From assembly GCF_018143015.1 (NCBI RefSeq), contig NC_054741.1:13701736-13765735 (forward strand): a stretch of 64,000 bases of DNA, in the 5' to 3' direction. Position 1 is the first letter of the stretch; each line of letters begins with the position of its first letter. Source of the stretch: Lytechinus variegatus (lineage: Eukaryota > Echinodermata > Echinoidea > Temnopleuroida > Toxopneustidae). The notes below the pieces were generated by a model. The model made no database searches. It was not told the origin of the DNA and saw only the letters and a list, made by a program, of their open reading frames with translations. The position numbers and the translations under genes are program-made. This document shows positions 51,001-55,670 of the stretch, piece by piece.

Positions 51001-54000
51001 CCCTATCCATTGAATCCATTTGTAGCTTTCTTTCTTTTTCTTTTCTTTTTTTTTTACAATATTTTATTTGCCTCTGTCTCGGGGCCATGATAGGGGGAGG
51101 GTCTTCTTTAACTTAATTCCTACTTATTCTAAAAACTACATACTTTTCATTTATATGAGAAATCTTCTCCAACAAAATTTGAATAAACATATTTTAAAAA
51201 TCAAACAATCATAATTTTAAAAAAGCCGAAATTTTATTGAAATTTGATGTACAAACATTATGACATAGGTTTTTATAGGTGGAGAAAACGATGGCATCAC
51301 TTCACTATTTTTTCTTTTGTATTTTATTCTATATTCGTTTAAATACTAAAGGGGTCTATGCTTATTTTTTCATTGTCAGAAACAAGGTTTAATTCACTCC
51401 TGCACATTGCTGCATCTGCCGTGATTTGGCAATTTCATTATTGTCAAAAAAGTGTGCAAAAACAAAATAGTTTATGATGCTAATAATAAAAGAAAATATA
51501 GAAAAATAATAGTCATGTTTTCCCTATAAGTACACAAATATTTCTGTCTCCTTTTTCCCCCTTTTCTAATTTATTTATTACCAAATATAGTCCCTAGGCC
51601 CTATTCCTTATTTTACTTGTTTCTATACACCACCTTTTCCCCCTTTATTCTATTCCCTTTTTAGCTCTCTCCTTTATTCTCTTCCTTCCTCCTAGTATTA
51701 AACCGATTTGATATTTATACGAAATGAAAGCAACATTTAGCAAGATATGGTGAGACTTAAGGGACCTCTTATCACCATTATCTTTCTCCACTTGAAAATC
51801 CGCTAATTGAGCGCTATGAGACTTTTCAGAATACCAAGTCTCGTAACTACTCAATTAAGTCTTCGCGCGGTCATAACGCGTATAGTATTGCAAGTGCGCG
51901 CAACGCAACCCTGCCAAATAAGGAAAGGGGCACTTAAGTGACTTTTCAGAATACCAAAAATGCTAATTGAGCGCTAACTGACCGCTAATTGAGCTTTCAG
52001 AATACCGCCCCAGGGTGAGGGCTAAGATTGTGCCCTTCCAACTTTTGCCACTGAGGCAAAATGCTACAATCGTTCGATTTCAAATGTTGACATCGCTAAC
52101 TGTGTTTGTTGTTCAGCAGATTAAATCTTCCTCTTCCCCTCCCCTTTTATTCCTTCAAATGTCTTTCATTTGCATCCCTTTGAATGTGGTGCCTATGACA
52201 AGGGCATTGTTTGCCACAAAGTCCTTGATACTATGTTACATCATACTCACCGGTTTGACATGGCCATCTCGCTGAAAATGAACAAGGTATGTCTGACTCT
52301 GTACTGCTCCTGACTTATTAGGCTGGGCGCTGCATATCACCAAAGCACACGAGCCGTCTGCGTCAGATACTGAACTGATGGGAGGCGTCGGGACAATGCT
52401 GGCAGATGAATTTAAGATTCCGGCCTTGGGCCCTTCGAACAAAACCCCGCAACCGCCATGGCCAAACTGCACCAAGTTGGAGAGGACAGTGGCATGGGAT
52501 TTCCCAAAGAGCAACTTTGGTTGGAGGAATCCTTGAGGGTCGGTGAAGACCTCGTTCCAATTGTAGATACTGTGTTCACCACCTTGAGCCAATGACTTGA
52601 TGGAATAGTGGTTGCCATCAAAACCGCATCTAAGCAAAGTGATTTCAGATGAATCGCTGTCTTTCTTGCCTCTTGTGAGCATAAGTAAGGCAGTTCCCCC
52701 ACCATGTTTTGCATTGACATTAAACTTGGCGTCGATGAGGGACGGTAGAGGAAACCCACAAAGAGTAGAAGCTTCAACACAAGCATGATTGGCTGAGAAG
52801 TGCATATAAAAAAGAGTGCAAGACATTTGATTTACTTTAAAGACATTAGGCAACTATATCCTTTTTTACTTACTTCCCCAAGTTTGCACCTTCTCTTTCC
52901 ATAAAAATTATTTAAAAAATATTAGTATTTCAACTAAATCTGATTATAGATGCTAGAAAAATCACAAAGTTAAGATATATTACAGGCTCTTAATTTCCTC
53001 CATAATTCCACACACTTTTATGTCAATAATTATGTTTTAATCTTTGAATCTTCAATATCTTCCAACTTTAGCTTTATACTAAATCAATATATGAAAATTT
53101 ATATCTCAAGTGGATGAGATCTGTATCCACTTTTAGTATAATGAACAGTAGGTCAGACTCCATGAAGGTCTAACTACAGTTTGTATAAAACTAGTTTGTC
53201 TCCTAATAGCCATATAGTCTAAAGTCCAATTGGTTCCAAAAACAACTCTTCTAATATGCTGTTTGGCTAACCTCATTTAGTCTAATCAAGTCCATGGTTA
53301 ATTTGCACCTTGGCAAAGATGTATTGGTAATTAGACCAAGTGATTAATATGAACAGGAAGCCATTAAACCTTGTGGCAACTAGACCAAGAGCCAGTTAGA
53401 CAAAATGCAATGGAGCAAATTGTTCAGCCCGAATGAAGACAGCACATATCTGGAAATTAGACCAAGAATATCTATTAAGGCATGCATGACCGCCCTTTCT
53501 TTGATTCTAAATGCATTTCTTCATCATTTTTACCCCTCAGCTACAGTTAAATTTGATCTTTTTAGATAAAATTCTCATTTCCAACAAGTATCTGAATGGA
53601 CATTCATTATATTCAAAACTCTGTTAATAGGCTCATATATGAACCGTACTCTCATTATCTTAAAACAGAGCAACATTAGATTATCCCACTGAGTACTAGA
53701 GAGGGACACCAGTCATGTATGTCCTACAAACAGCTTTATGAAGTAGGCTCCATGGCCCTGTCTTACAAAGAGTTGCAATTGATCCAATCAACAACTATGG
53801 ACGGCCAGCAAAGTCAATATCTAAAATGCAAATTTGTTAAAAATATTTTCTACATAACATCGTTCCCTTGAAGATTCAGTGTTCATCTCAGTCTTTGTTA
53901 TCTATTGTGCAAATTTCCTGGAGAAAAAAATTATGGTATTGATGGATTTCCATACAGTTGAGATTGATTGGATCGATTGTAACTCTTTTTTAGATGGGGG

Positions 54001-55559
54001 CCCAGGTTATTCAGGAGCAAGCATGCATGAATTGGATATTACTCACCAACAGCAGGAGAGGATGGCGGTTTGGGAGGAAGATTCAGATCTACTTTCTTAA
54101 CATCAACTTTTGCAGCTAAAACAATACAAAGAAAGGCAGAAGAAAGTAATTACCATTTTCAAAGAAAGAGTACAATAGCACCACACTACACATTCATCCA
54201 GCTAAAAGTTTCAACACAGAAATTCTATCACATTGAATAGAAATCAGAATTGTATGAGTGGATATTATAAAACTAAATAAAACAAAATGAAAAGTTTATT
54301 ACATTCCGTTTGAATTTACCAATATTTAGCATTTAAAAATGTAGCATTTGTGCTCTGGAAATATCATGATTACATCAGGTTACAATCAATTTAAATGATT
54401 ACAATATCATACCGGAACTTTAATTCACTTTTTACTTGACCAGGTCATTGTCTATATCATTTTCATGTTTGTATGTATGATTGTATTGCATCCTTGTATC
54501 TAAAAAAAAAAAAATTTTTGAGATTGTACATTTCCCTTATTTCTCATAATAACTCTGTAAACCAGAGATAAATGAGTGATGAAAAACAGGAGAGATTTAA
54601 TCTAATGGGTAACTCAGAAAAAGATTAAGTAAATTAAGTAGTAATCATCTACTAATCTAACAGGTGTTGTTAGAAAATCACTATTCCAAGTCAGCTTTAC
54701 ATCATAAAATAAGTCATAAGTGTTGTCAATCAATAAGTATTGAAATTTTTTATTAGAAATAGACAACATCTAGCTTAGTATCCTGTAGGTAAAATGTGAC
54801 CAGCCACCCCTGAACCAAGAAAACACCTAAAATAATTTTTAGAATGATATATAACTTCTTAAAGTTGATCAACAATAAACAAACAATCACAAGTACTGAT
54901 TGAATTAAAAAAAAAATCAAAGAGGTTAATTAAGGAGAAAGCACAGTTTGAAGTTGGGGTTCAAGCATGAGATGTGCACACTATGCAATCTCTGTGAAAC
55001 TTCCAAGCAGTACACCAAAAATGGGGTCTAAGAAATTATTGTATATTGTGCTTGAATTATTCATTAATACAATGTCAAAATATTACAGTATTAAGAAGAC
55101 TTACTCTTTCAGAAAAAGAGCCAATGTTCTTTTTTTAACATCAAGTTACTTTTTTTTAGCTATATTTACAGACAATCTTCCCTGGCAACTTAATGTTGAT
55201 TTTGGGATGACTGATCATAATTGGTCTAAAGATTCATAAAAATTTGCAATTCAAATGGCAAATGGTTGCGAATAAGATCCTTAGGACCTTTATCCTGATC
55301 AAGCCAAGATATTAAGCATATGAAGTCTGGAACAAGGAAGTTTCCTCTCCAACAAAAATTTGATAATCAGCAAACATAAATCACTTCTTACTATTATCAT
55401 GGACATGAATGATATCATAGTGTACTCACAGGCTGTAACTTTTGCAAGCTGAGCTGCTCTCTTTAGCTTGGTGTTCTGTCCTGCAAGTTGGAAAGCAGCA
55501 ACGGCTTTTACTTTCTTGGAGGCTGTGTCCCCTTGGTTCTTGGAGACCTTGGTTCCCAT
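17914..55559 (-). CDS. Malectin / FBA / DUF4062 / NACHT / TPR multidomain STAND protein, 35 coding exons, 1912 aa
   Basis: Thirty-five GT-AG exons (listed separately) join without a frame break to 5739 coding bases. The layout is as follows. Residues 1-43 are basic, with MGTKVSK at the start. Residues 44-66 are proline-rich. Residues about 67-410 are an unclassified beta-rich region with internal repeats, and 410-515 a further unclassified stretch. A malectin-like domain spans about 519-690 ('YALNCGGPAY', 'DYMLRLHAVG'). A charged linker leads to an FBA domain at about 727-876 ('WSQNLLENASGE', 'DGGDGTEK', 'FKDYGRGLRTINF'). DUF4062 begins at about 956 ('RVFVSSTFRDFEEERE'). The NACHT P-loop is GESGSGKS at 1225-1232 and Walker B VMIVLD at 1310-1315; helical NACHT-associated segments follow to about 1560, then TPR-like helices to the end. 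No signal peptide or membrane segment is seen, so a cytosolic location is inferred. The DUF4062-NACHT-TPR order is that of nephrocystin-3-like proteins. Function is unknown; glycan sensing by a STAND switch is my inference. The ATG at 55559 has a GCCATGG context. Confidence 0.85.
18465..18706 (-). CDS. Large gene, coding exon 34
   Basis: These 80 codons are TPR-like: 'LGEILYDQSRLEEAIACH', 'HPHIAAILNNIGLVQDDMND' and 'KTFKLALGILLEAYGKDH'. The last two match the kinesin-light-chain/nephrocystin type of TPR ('HP.vA..LNNIG'). The acceptor is 'ttttgacag' and the donor GTAATG. Confidence 0.88.
19514..19634 (-). CDS. Large gene, coding exon 33
   Basis: This exon encodes 'SVKRRQGNVDFAKKVLMRAF' and 'GVSKEVVGPDHHYTAALVGQ', a TPR-like unit. 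It enters in phase 2 and leaves in phase 0 with the donor GTAGTT. Confidence 0.87.
19731..19936. mobile_element. MITE family C, copy 1
   Basis: The inverted arms start 'gggggtgtttcacgaagatt' and end 'aaatctttgtgaaacacccc', and continue through 'taagtatgactta'. It is about 205 bp, in intron 32 of the large gene, with a related copy 80 bp away. Confidence 0.75.
20019..20228. mobile_element. MITE family C, copy 2 (diverged)
   Basis: It resembles copy 1 in its ends ('gggggatgtttcacaaagat' and 'aatcttgtgaccccccc') and in its interior ('cttaagtcgcac'-like arms, 'tcatgtgcatgactgcac'). The right arm has lost several bases. It has the same orientation as copy 1. Confidence 0.65.
20248..20754. mobile_element. 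Inverted-repeat element, about 0.5 kb
   Basis: The left end 'cttaaaggggaagttcaccc' and right end 'agggtgactttcgcctttaag' are imperfect inverses. The termini resemble those of the 12931-14175 element. An inner inverted pair surrounds 'tgacgtca'. It is non-coding and in an intron. Confidence 0.65.
20851..20996 (-). CDS. Large gene, coding exon 32
   Basis: These 48 codons, 'VLIELGNVCLKQGKFDPAEA' then 'HLEDALSRLNKVRTPQQKLQ', start the clear TPR-like array ('LG......G.f..Ae..le.AL'). The acceptor is 'aaaccccag'. GTGAGT is the better of two overlapping donors and is the one that keeps phase 2 into exon 33. Confidence 0.87.
21589..21712 (-). CDS. Large gene, coding exon 31
   Basis: This exon encodes 'RVLNERLLKELELRYLAEHS' and then 'TIVQHHFNYSMKHKCNYPTV'. 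It is helical and links the NACHT-associated region to the TPR-like array. It enters in phase 2 and leaves in phase 0 with the donor GTAAGT. Confidence 0.86.
22277..22419 (-). CDS. Large gene, coding exon 30
   Basis: This exon encodes 'LGGFEPVEQAYLDVLSRSEI' followed by 'WEESRDKVELIKSMAVFFMQ', a predicted helical repeat unit. The acceptor is 'ccttatag' and the donor GTCAGT, which is less common but in phase. Confidence 0.85.
22505..22735 (-). repeat. tRNA-derived SINE
   Basis: Read on the minus strand, the head 'gtcttgtggcttagtg...' ends in a B-box-like 'ggggttcaaatcctacc', with the stem 'ctccggac'/'gtccggg'. The body continues towards 22510 with 'gggtacccagtaggaagaa'. The layout of a tRNA-like head with an unrelated tail is typical of SINEs. 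It lies in an intron of the large gene. Confidence 0.55.
23080..23217 (-). CDS. Large gene, coding exon 29
   Basis: These 46 codons in phase 0 read 'ADEVPYLLCQARELSRLRAT' and 'ILNINVFQILMKTEDGNFQL', a helical post-NACHT segment. The acceptor is 'tctctttag' and the donor GTAAGA. Confidence 0.87.
23881..24078 (-). CDS. Large gene, coding exon 28
   Basis: These 66 codons include 'WSPFYLSLEENLINRNGLVN' and 'FFHDHLRQAVESRYLPTEED'. The 'W.P....LE..L..R.GL..FFHDHLRQAVE.RYL' pattern is characteristic of the region after NACHT in nephrocystin-3 and TEP1-type proteins. Phase is 0 on both sides. Confidence 0.9.
24574..24624 (-). pseudogene. Decayed partial copy of exon 27
   Basis: These 51 bases match the 3' part of exon 27 and its donor with 6 mismatches (about 88%). 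Read in the exon frame, the GGA codon after 'SHR' has become TGA, so inclusion would stop translation. It lies in intron 27, 116 bp beyond the real exon. Confidence 0.75.
24740..24824 (-). CDS. Large gene, coding exon 27
   Basis: This exon encodes 'RPNLVKDTTTAIWCSHRGMS' and 'ENELLTMLK', the 'WcS.rGmsE.ELL..L' winged-helix-like segment that follows NACHT in this family. It enters in phase 2; the donor is GTGAGA. Confidence 0.88.
25100..25340. repeat. Diffuse 'tagacca' interspersed sequence
   Basis: Short phrases such as 'ttagaccaagaggatattag', 'ttagacaaaatgg' and 'tagaccaagcagc' recur, and they also occur at 53150-53470. This suggests two old copies of one dispersed repeat. Ends are not definable. 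Confidence 0.35.
25553..25686 (-). CDS. Large gene, coding exon 26
   Basis: This exon encodes 'VRMYGSFSQLTTAIKSYLAA' and 'DDPGALFVKILQRLENDFET', a NACHT-associated helical segment ('elf..il.RLE.dfe'). The acceptor 'cctgataag' is weak in pyrimidines, but phase and homology fit. Confidence 0.85.
26000..26191 (-). CDS. Large gene, coding exon 25
   Basis: These 64 codons in phase 0 include 'EALQEKEKLDIITGYMDLYG', 'KTLNQEQMDLILTS' and 'SSNPLYLKALLDE'. The last matches 'nPLyLk.lleELR' in related NACHT proteins. The real frame differs from a longer ATG-started frame in the same place. Confidence 0.88.
26925..27004 (-). CDS. Large gene, coding exon 24
   Basis: This exon encodes 'GDEKSLTWLPKNLPPNLQML' and 'LSTLPGR', the conserved 'L.WLP..LP.n...i.St.pg' strand after Walker B. 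The acceptor is 'ctgttcag', and it leaves in phase 0 at 'agg|gtatgt'. Confidence 0.88.
27067..27229 (+). mobile_element. MITE family D, copy 2
   Basis: It shares layout and most bases with the copy at 12392 ('aaaggacttgtcagacg', 'ttgtcagatctgacaact', 'aatgaaacacccccc'). It sits in the intron just upstream of exon 24's acceptor. Confidence 0.72.
27761..27930 (-). CDS. Large gene, coding exon 23 (Walker B)
   Basis: This exon encodes residues from R1271, including 'LEIPTSDRNLVIDLPSWLSI' and Walker B 'KVMIVLDALNQL' (VMIVLD 1310-1315). That is the NACHT hallmark of nephrocystin-3-like proteins. It enters in phase 2 and leaves in phase 1. Confidence 0.9.
27952..28010 (-). pseudogene. Decayed partial copy of exon 23
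   Basis: In the minus-strand frame it reads 'NPTWLSITSIRSKVMIVV', against 'LPSWLSIVSNRSKVMIVLD' in exon 23. The catalytic aspartate position and splice sites are lost. It lies in intron 22, about 20 bp upstream (in transcription) of the true exon. Confidence 0.7.
28594..28751 (-). CDS. Large gene, coding exon 22 (Walker A)
   Basis: This exon encodes 'NPLTIIGESGSGKSALIANW', with the P-loop GESGSGKS at 1225-1232, then 'FLFKHFIGSSAESASHLNLL'. Lysine 1231 and serine 1232 of the P-loop are present, so nucleotide binding is expected. The acceptor is 'cattcccag' and it leaves in phase 2. Confidence 0.9.
28930..29097 (-). CDS. Large gene, coding exon 21
   Basis: These 56 codons in phase 0, with 'EAHDAFANARRRVYIGRQEY' and 'FDYIDNYFSKKPK', make up the pre-NACHT 'H..f...R...YiGR...' segment known from this family. 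The donor is GTAAGA. Confidence 0.89.
29578..29715 (-). CDS. Large gene, coding exon 20
   Basis: These 46 codons in phase 0, 'AEKKELKGETQWHFDLQQKL' and on to 'AAAMIRE', link DUF4062 and NACHT. The acceptor is 'catgttgcag' and the donor GTTTGT. Confidence 0.85.
30554..31488 (+). mobile_element. 0.93-kb element with inverted ends and internal repeats carrying DR1 sites, copy 1
   Basis: The start has 'gtctcacctgcat' and the end has the inverse 'atgcaggtgaggc'. In between are about four degenerate units of 155-190 bp. Each has 'tgacctttgacct' (30764, 30917, 31080, 31272) followed by 'gtgacctgaaac', 'ttcagtgatacttgattac' and 'ttatgatggtaattcaaca'. A GC block 'gacgccgccgccgtcgg' precedes the right end. 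No transposase frame is seen. It lies in intron 19 of the large gene; copy 2 is at 55671. Confidence 0.75.
31639..31758 (-). CDS. Large gene, coding exon 19
   Basis: These 40 codons, 'LEVVHGAIRPHDELKKDKIF' then 'FYLREHRVKREDLPPPVKTE', form the end of the DUF4062 region ('LEi.hG.l......FY.R'). Phase is 0 on both sides; the donor is GTAAGC. Confidence 0.88.
32733..32903 (-). CDS. Large gene, coding exon 18
   Basis: These 57 codons continue DUF4062: 'IDKCRPYFICLMGDRFGWSQ' matches the conserved 'id..rPyFi.llGdRyGW' strand. Phase is 0 on both sides; the donor is GTAAGT. Confidence 0.9.
32941..33325. repeat. Interspersed repeat, about 0.38 kb
   Basis: The left side has 'gtgtcgctacggcgagcaca' and 'taatacgcccgcc'. 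The right side has 'gacaccgagcatgataacat' and 'cccgtctagacggg'. Two 'gacctcaaaat' phrases occur within. I recognise the style of a dispersed marine-invertebrate repeat; the family name is unknown to me. Confidence 0.45.
34295..34563 (-). CDS. Large gene, coding exon 17 (DUF4062 start)
   Basis: This exon encodes residues 930-1019, including 'REIRVFVSSTFRDFEEEREI', 'RLCLDRGAFFTYVDLRWGIT' and 'CLRE'. The 'vFvSSTf.Dm..ER..l' and 'vDlRWGit' motifs define DUF4062, which precedes NACHT in NPHP3, TEP1 and NWD1-like proteins. The acceptor 'atttcaaag' fits the required phase. Confidence 0.92.
34895..35370. repeat. Possible inverted-repeat element
   Basis: 'ctgttccactgcgccgattt' on the left and 'gtgatagtggaatggtctc' on the right are loosely inverse. 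The interior is more GC-rich than the intron ('ggcgatccggcgatc'). Ends are uncertain. Confidence 0.35.
35595..35825 (-). CDS. Large gene, coding exon 16 (end of FBA)
   Basis: This exon encodes residues 853-929. 'GHDDKGWAGHFGIRMSAAVV' matches the last strand of FBA domains ('.YWKGWfGarV...sV'). An acidic linker 'SGDEYSDVETITPEDRKHEI' follows, and a helix. At the place where sugar-binding FBA proteins have Tyr-Trp before KGW, this protein has Asp-Asp (855-856). Confidence 0.88.
37437..37638 (-). CDS. Large gene, coding exon 15 (FBA)
   Basis: These 67 codons include 'GTCKGGYYNLTVTLMDKNDQ', 'VTPGWIKEAFTFKDYGRGLR' and 'TINFTSV'. They match FBA strands ('.gc.Yel.v.Ll', 'W.e.shtF.dYGpGvR.v.F'). It enters in phase 0 and leaves in phase 1. 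Confidence 0.89.
37829..37887 (-). CDS. Large gene, coding exon 14 (FBA)
   Basis: This small 59-base exon encodes 'HIVLTQHFSEEHLDTAPEIQ', matching the FBA segment '...eelLD...P.I'. The acceptor 'aaatcacaag' is modest and was chosen because it gives both phase and homology. Confidence 0.78.
38138..38395. repeat. (TTTA)n-rich low-complexity tract
   Basis: About 250 bases are dominated by 'tttatttatt' with 'cttac' and 'ttcat' interruptions. A related short tract is at 39520-39562. It yields a long aromatic open frame that is not a gene. Confidence 0.85.
38820..38892 (-). CDS. Large gene, coding exon 13 (FBA)
   Basis: These 24 codons, 'NGDMTRWNYGGEFKIVDGGD' and 'GTEK', carry the FBA signature '..GG.DGW' region. 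The acceptor is 'gtttgatag' and the donor GTGAGT, in phase 1. Confidence 0.86.
39171..39341. mobile_element. MITE family B, copy 2
   Basis: The left arm 'gtttcataaagctgttcgtt' and right arm 'acagctttatgaaacaccc' are inverse. The interior shares 'gactggtgatcctttcttgt' with the copy at 11018. Confidence 0.72.
40484..40582 (-). CDS. Large gene, coding exon 12 (FBA start)
   Basis: These 33 codons, 'LADKLLPLNRTFSLKEMKIA' then 'GWSQNLLENASGE', match the opening of FBA domains ('.r.NLL.NP.GE..'). Phase is 0 on both sides. The upstream position, where F-box proteins of this type carry an F-box, is occupied by a charged helical linker. Confidence 0.88.
41043..41149 (-). CDS. Large gene, coding exon 11 (end of malectin-like domain, linker)
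   Basis: This exon encodes 'VGGDVCVSGILVYDKNFKEP', like the last malectin strand, then the charged 'TPEEQEKETKTKQE', probably helical. It enters in phase 1 and leaves in phase 0. Confidence 0.85.
41840..41954 (-). CDS. Large gene, coding exon 10 (malectin-like domain)
   Basis: This exon encodes 'LLKQLETKGHIHAVGTTAKT' and 'CEVPITVGDEGTTLTFQT'. It has no internal ATG and is easily missed, but it restores the phase between exons 9 and 11 exactly. The acceptor is 'ttttgttgtag' and the donor GTGGGC. Confidence 0.84.
43294..43395 (-). CDS. Large gene, coding exon 9 (malectin-like domain)
   Basis: These 34 codons, 'LPLQAGDYMLRLHAVGADLT' and 'KSRIYDNSSDYTSQ', match the malectin core 'v..G.Y.v.LhFaE...'. 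Phase is 0 on both sides; the acceptor is 'ccattcacag'. Confidence 0.87.
43759..45035. mobile_element. TTAA-flanked element (piggyBac-like non-autonomous), 1.28 kb
   Basis: TTAA at 43759 and 45032 flank the perfect termini 'ccctaaaaagactggg' and 'cccagtctttttaggg', followed by G/C runs and 'ggccttttgggcc' versus 'ggcctaaaaggcc'. TTAA target duplication with CCC-type ends is the piggyBac hallmark. No transposase frame remains. A direct repeat of about 230 bp lies inside (about 43955-44185 and 44319-44550). Confidence 0.82.
45081..45243. mobile_element. 163-bp insertion with 5-bp target duplication
   Basis: CCTAG at 45076-45080 and 45244-45248 flanks a segment with inverse ends ('cataaaactttttacctgag' and 'ctcagctaaaaagttttaat'). 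The intact relative at 58038 lacks this block. Confidence 0.75.
45596..45738 (-). CDS. Large gene, coding exon 8 (malectin-like domain)
   Basis: This exon encodes 'GLKCINKFGCHTPQNRNLYA', 'LLGNTYDPYLFSTHNRTHNG' and 'FVDTMKFP', matching the malectin pattern 'i.nT.D..Ly.t.R....Y..pv'. The acceptor is 'tctcctctag' and the donor GTGAGT. Confidence 0.87.
46513..46677 (-). CDS. Large gene, coding exon 7 (malectin-like start)
   Basis: This exon encodes 'NGADVSIELGDSPHQVIKEP' and 'GVAYALNCGGPAYEALNGVV'. The '.A.NCGGpAY....g..f..D' pattern is the malectin opening. It enters in phase 1 and leaves in phase 1. Its 5' edge is part of a 70-bp tandem duplication that continues into the intron. Confidence 0.88.
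46641..46950. repeat. 70-bp tandem duplication spanning the exon 7 acceptor, with decayed extra copies
   Basis: 'ggaatcccctagttctattg' through 'ccatctaatagtaacaag' occurs at 46644 and again 70 bp later almost unchanged. Two or three weaker copies follow to about 46950 ('gccctagtttgatagataca', 'cccctagttcagaagatata'). Each near-perfect copy carries exon sequence plus its 3' splice site. Confidence 0.85.
46971..47230 (+). mobile_element. MITE family A, copy 3
   Basis: 'tgccccgtcttataaagagt', 'aatggaaatccatcagtgtc' and the terminal 'gattgatcggatcaatcgca' match copies 1 and 2; the right end is eroded. It lies in intron 6 of the large gene. Confidence 0.72.
47510..47775 (-). CDS. Large gene, coding exon 6
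   Basis: This exon encodes residues 409-497, including 'CLATGDSETIEGGLIIDDDN', 'LTVWVDSMTKVLVTCDGVTI' and 'ERSTGLKFYRAFAVVKDI'. It is beta-rich and I do not recognise it as a known domain. The acceptor 'ggatgcag' completes the AG of exon 5 in phase 2. Confidence 0.85.
48061..48631. mobile_element. 571-bp element with TA target and near-perfect 26-bp inverted ends
   Basis: The left end 'cacaacaaaaaaagtaagtc' and right end 'gacttacttattttgttgtg' are inverse with one or two mismatches, then 'cccccctaaa' and 'tttagggggg'. TA flanks both sides (48059 and 48632). There is no transposase frame. This fits a mariner/Tc1-mobilised MITE, which is inference from TA. Confidence 0.82.
49059..49246 (-). 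CDS. Large gene, coding exon 5
   Basis: This exon encodes residues 347-408: 'VTLMKGQAGVAYIAGMSGVL', 'WTITMTDKKALQIVGPKGPC' and 'RYSLFSNIPEDVLDPND'. It is the back half of the third internal repeat of the N-terminal region. It enters in phase 0 after the acceptor 'ggactttcag'. Confidence 0.86.
49725..50021 (-). CDS. Large gene, coding exon 4
   Basis: These 99 codons in phase 0 include 'FTMRTYDGKTLELCGPSYSH', 'FVVFHSK' and 'FVGRSMLVMCSHSLQDEDST'. They hold the end of repeat 2 and the start of repeat 3. The acceptor is 'cccatgtcaag'. Confidence 0.85.
50558..52012. mobile_element. Inverted-repeat element, about 1.45 kb
   Basis: The left end 'ggtattctgaaaagtctcgt' and right end 'gagctttcagaataccgccc' are inverse. 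The sub-terminal phrases 'ctattagcgctcaattaagt' and 'gctaattgagcgct' recur on the two sides, with up to three inner 'ttcagaatacca' copies at the right. No coding frame is recognised. It lies in intron 3 of the large gene. Confidence 0.75.
52251..52792 (-). CDS. Large gene, coding exon 3
   Basis: This is the largest exon (542 bases) and encodes residues 67-247: 'GGGTALLMLTRGKKDSDSSE', 'ITLLRCGFDGNHYSIKSLAQ', 'GSCALVICSAQPNKSGAVQS' and 'YLVHFQRDGHVKP'. It is beta-rich with no recognised family. A repeating '[GC]xALLxL/ALVIC ... YLVxF' pattern starts here. It enters in phase 1 after 'acttctcag'; the donor is GTGAGT. Confidence 0.88.
53150..53470. repeat. Diffuse 'tagacca' interspersed sequence, second copy
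   Basis: 'attagaccaagtgattaata', 'actagaccaagagccagtta' and 'ttagaccaagaatatc' echo the stretch at 25100-25340. It is non-coding and lies in intron 2 of the large gene. Confidence 0.35.
53754..54004 (-). mobile_element. MITE family A, copy 4 (inverted)
   Basis: It has the same ends and interior as copies 1-3 but in opposite orientation: 'atggacggccagcaaag' lies at the left and 'tgatggatttccatac' at the right. It lies in intron 2, about 40 bp past the donor of exon 2. Confidence 0.72.
54047..54115 (-). CDS. Large gene, coding exon 2
   Basis: This 69-base exon encodes 'AKVDVKKVDLNLPPKPPSSP', a basic then proline-rich linker with a PxxP-type stretch. It enters in phase 1 and leaves in phase 1 with the donor GTGAGT. 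Confidence 0.84.
55430..55559 (-). CDS. Large gene, coding exon 1
   Basis: This exon encodes residues 1-43, MGTKVSKNQGDTASKK and on to 'LKRAAQLAKVTA'. It is strongly basic with alanine-rich helical potential. Gly2 with Ser5 fits the N-myristoylation consensus. The ATG sits in GCCATGG. An AG (at about 55596) upstream could be the acceptor of a 5' UTR intron. The donor is GTGAGT. Confidence 0.84.
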
Positions 55560-55670
55560 GGCACCCCTCGGTTCAGATGGTCATTAGGAATACTAAATTT
55601 CCATTACTTCACAAAGAAGGTAACTATAGGTCTGTTGATTCATATTTGTAAAGACAAAAATAATAAATTA

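Noticed and set aside
17914..55559. Splitting the large model into separate malectin, FBA and NACHT genes
   Set aside because: No stop codon, start context or phase mismatch occurs at any junction between the parts; a single gene is the simplest reading, though transcripts are needed to prove it.
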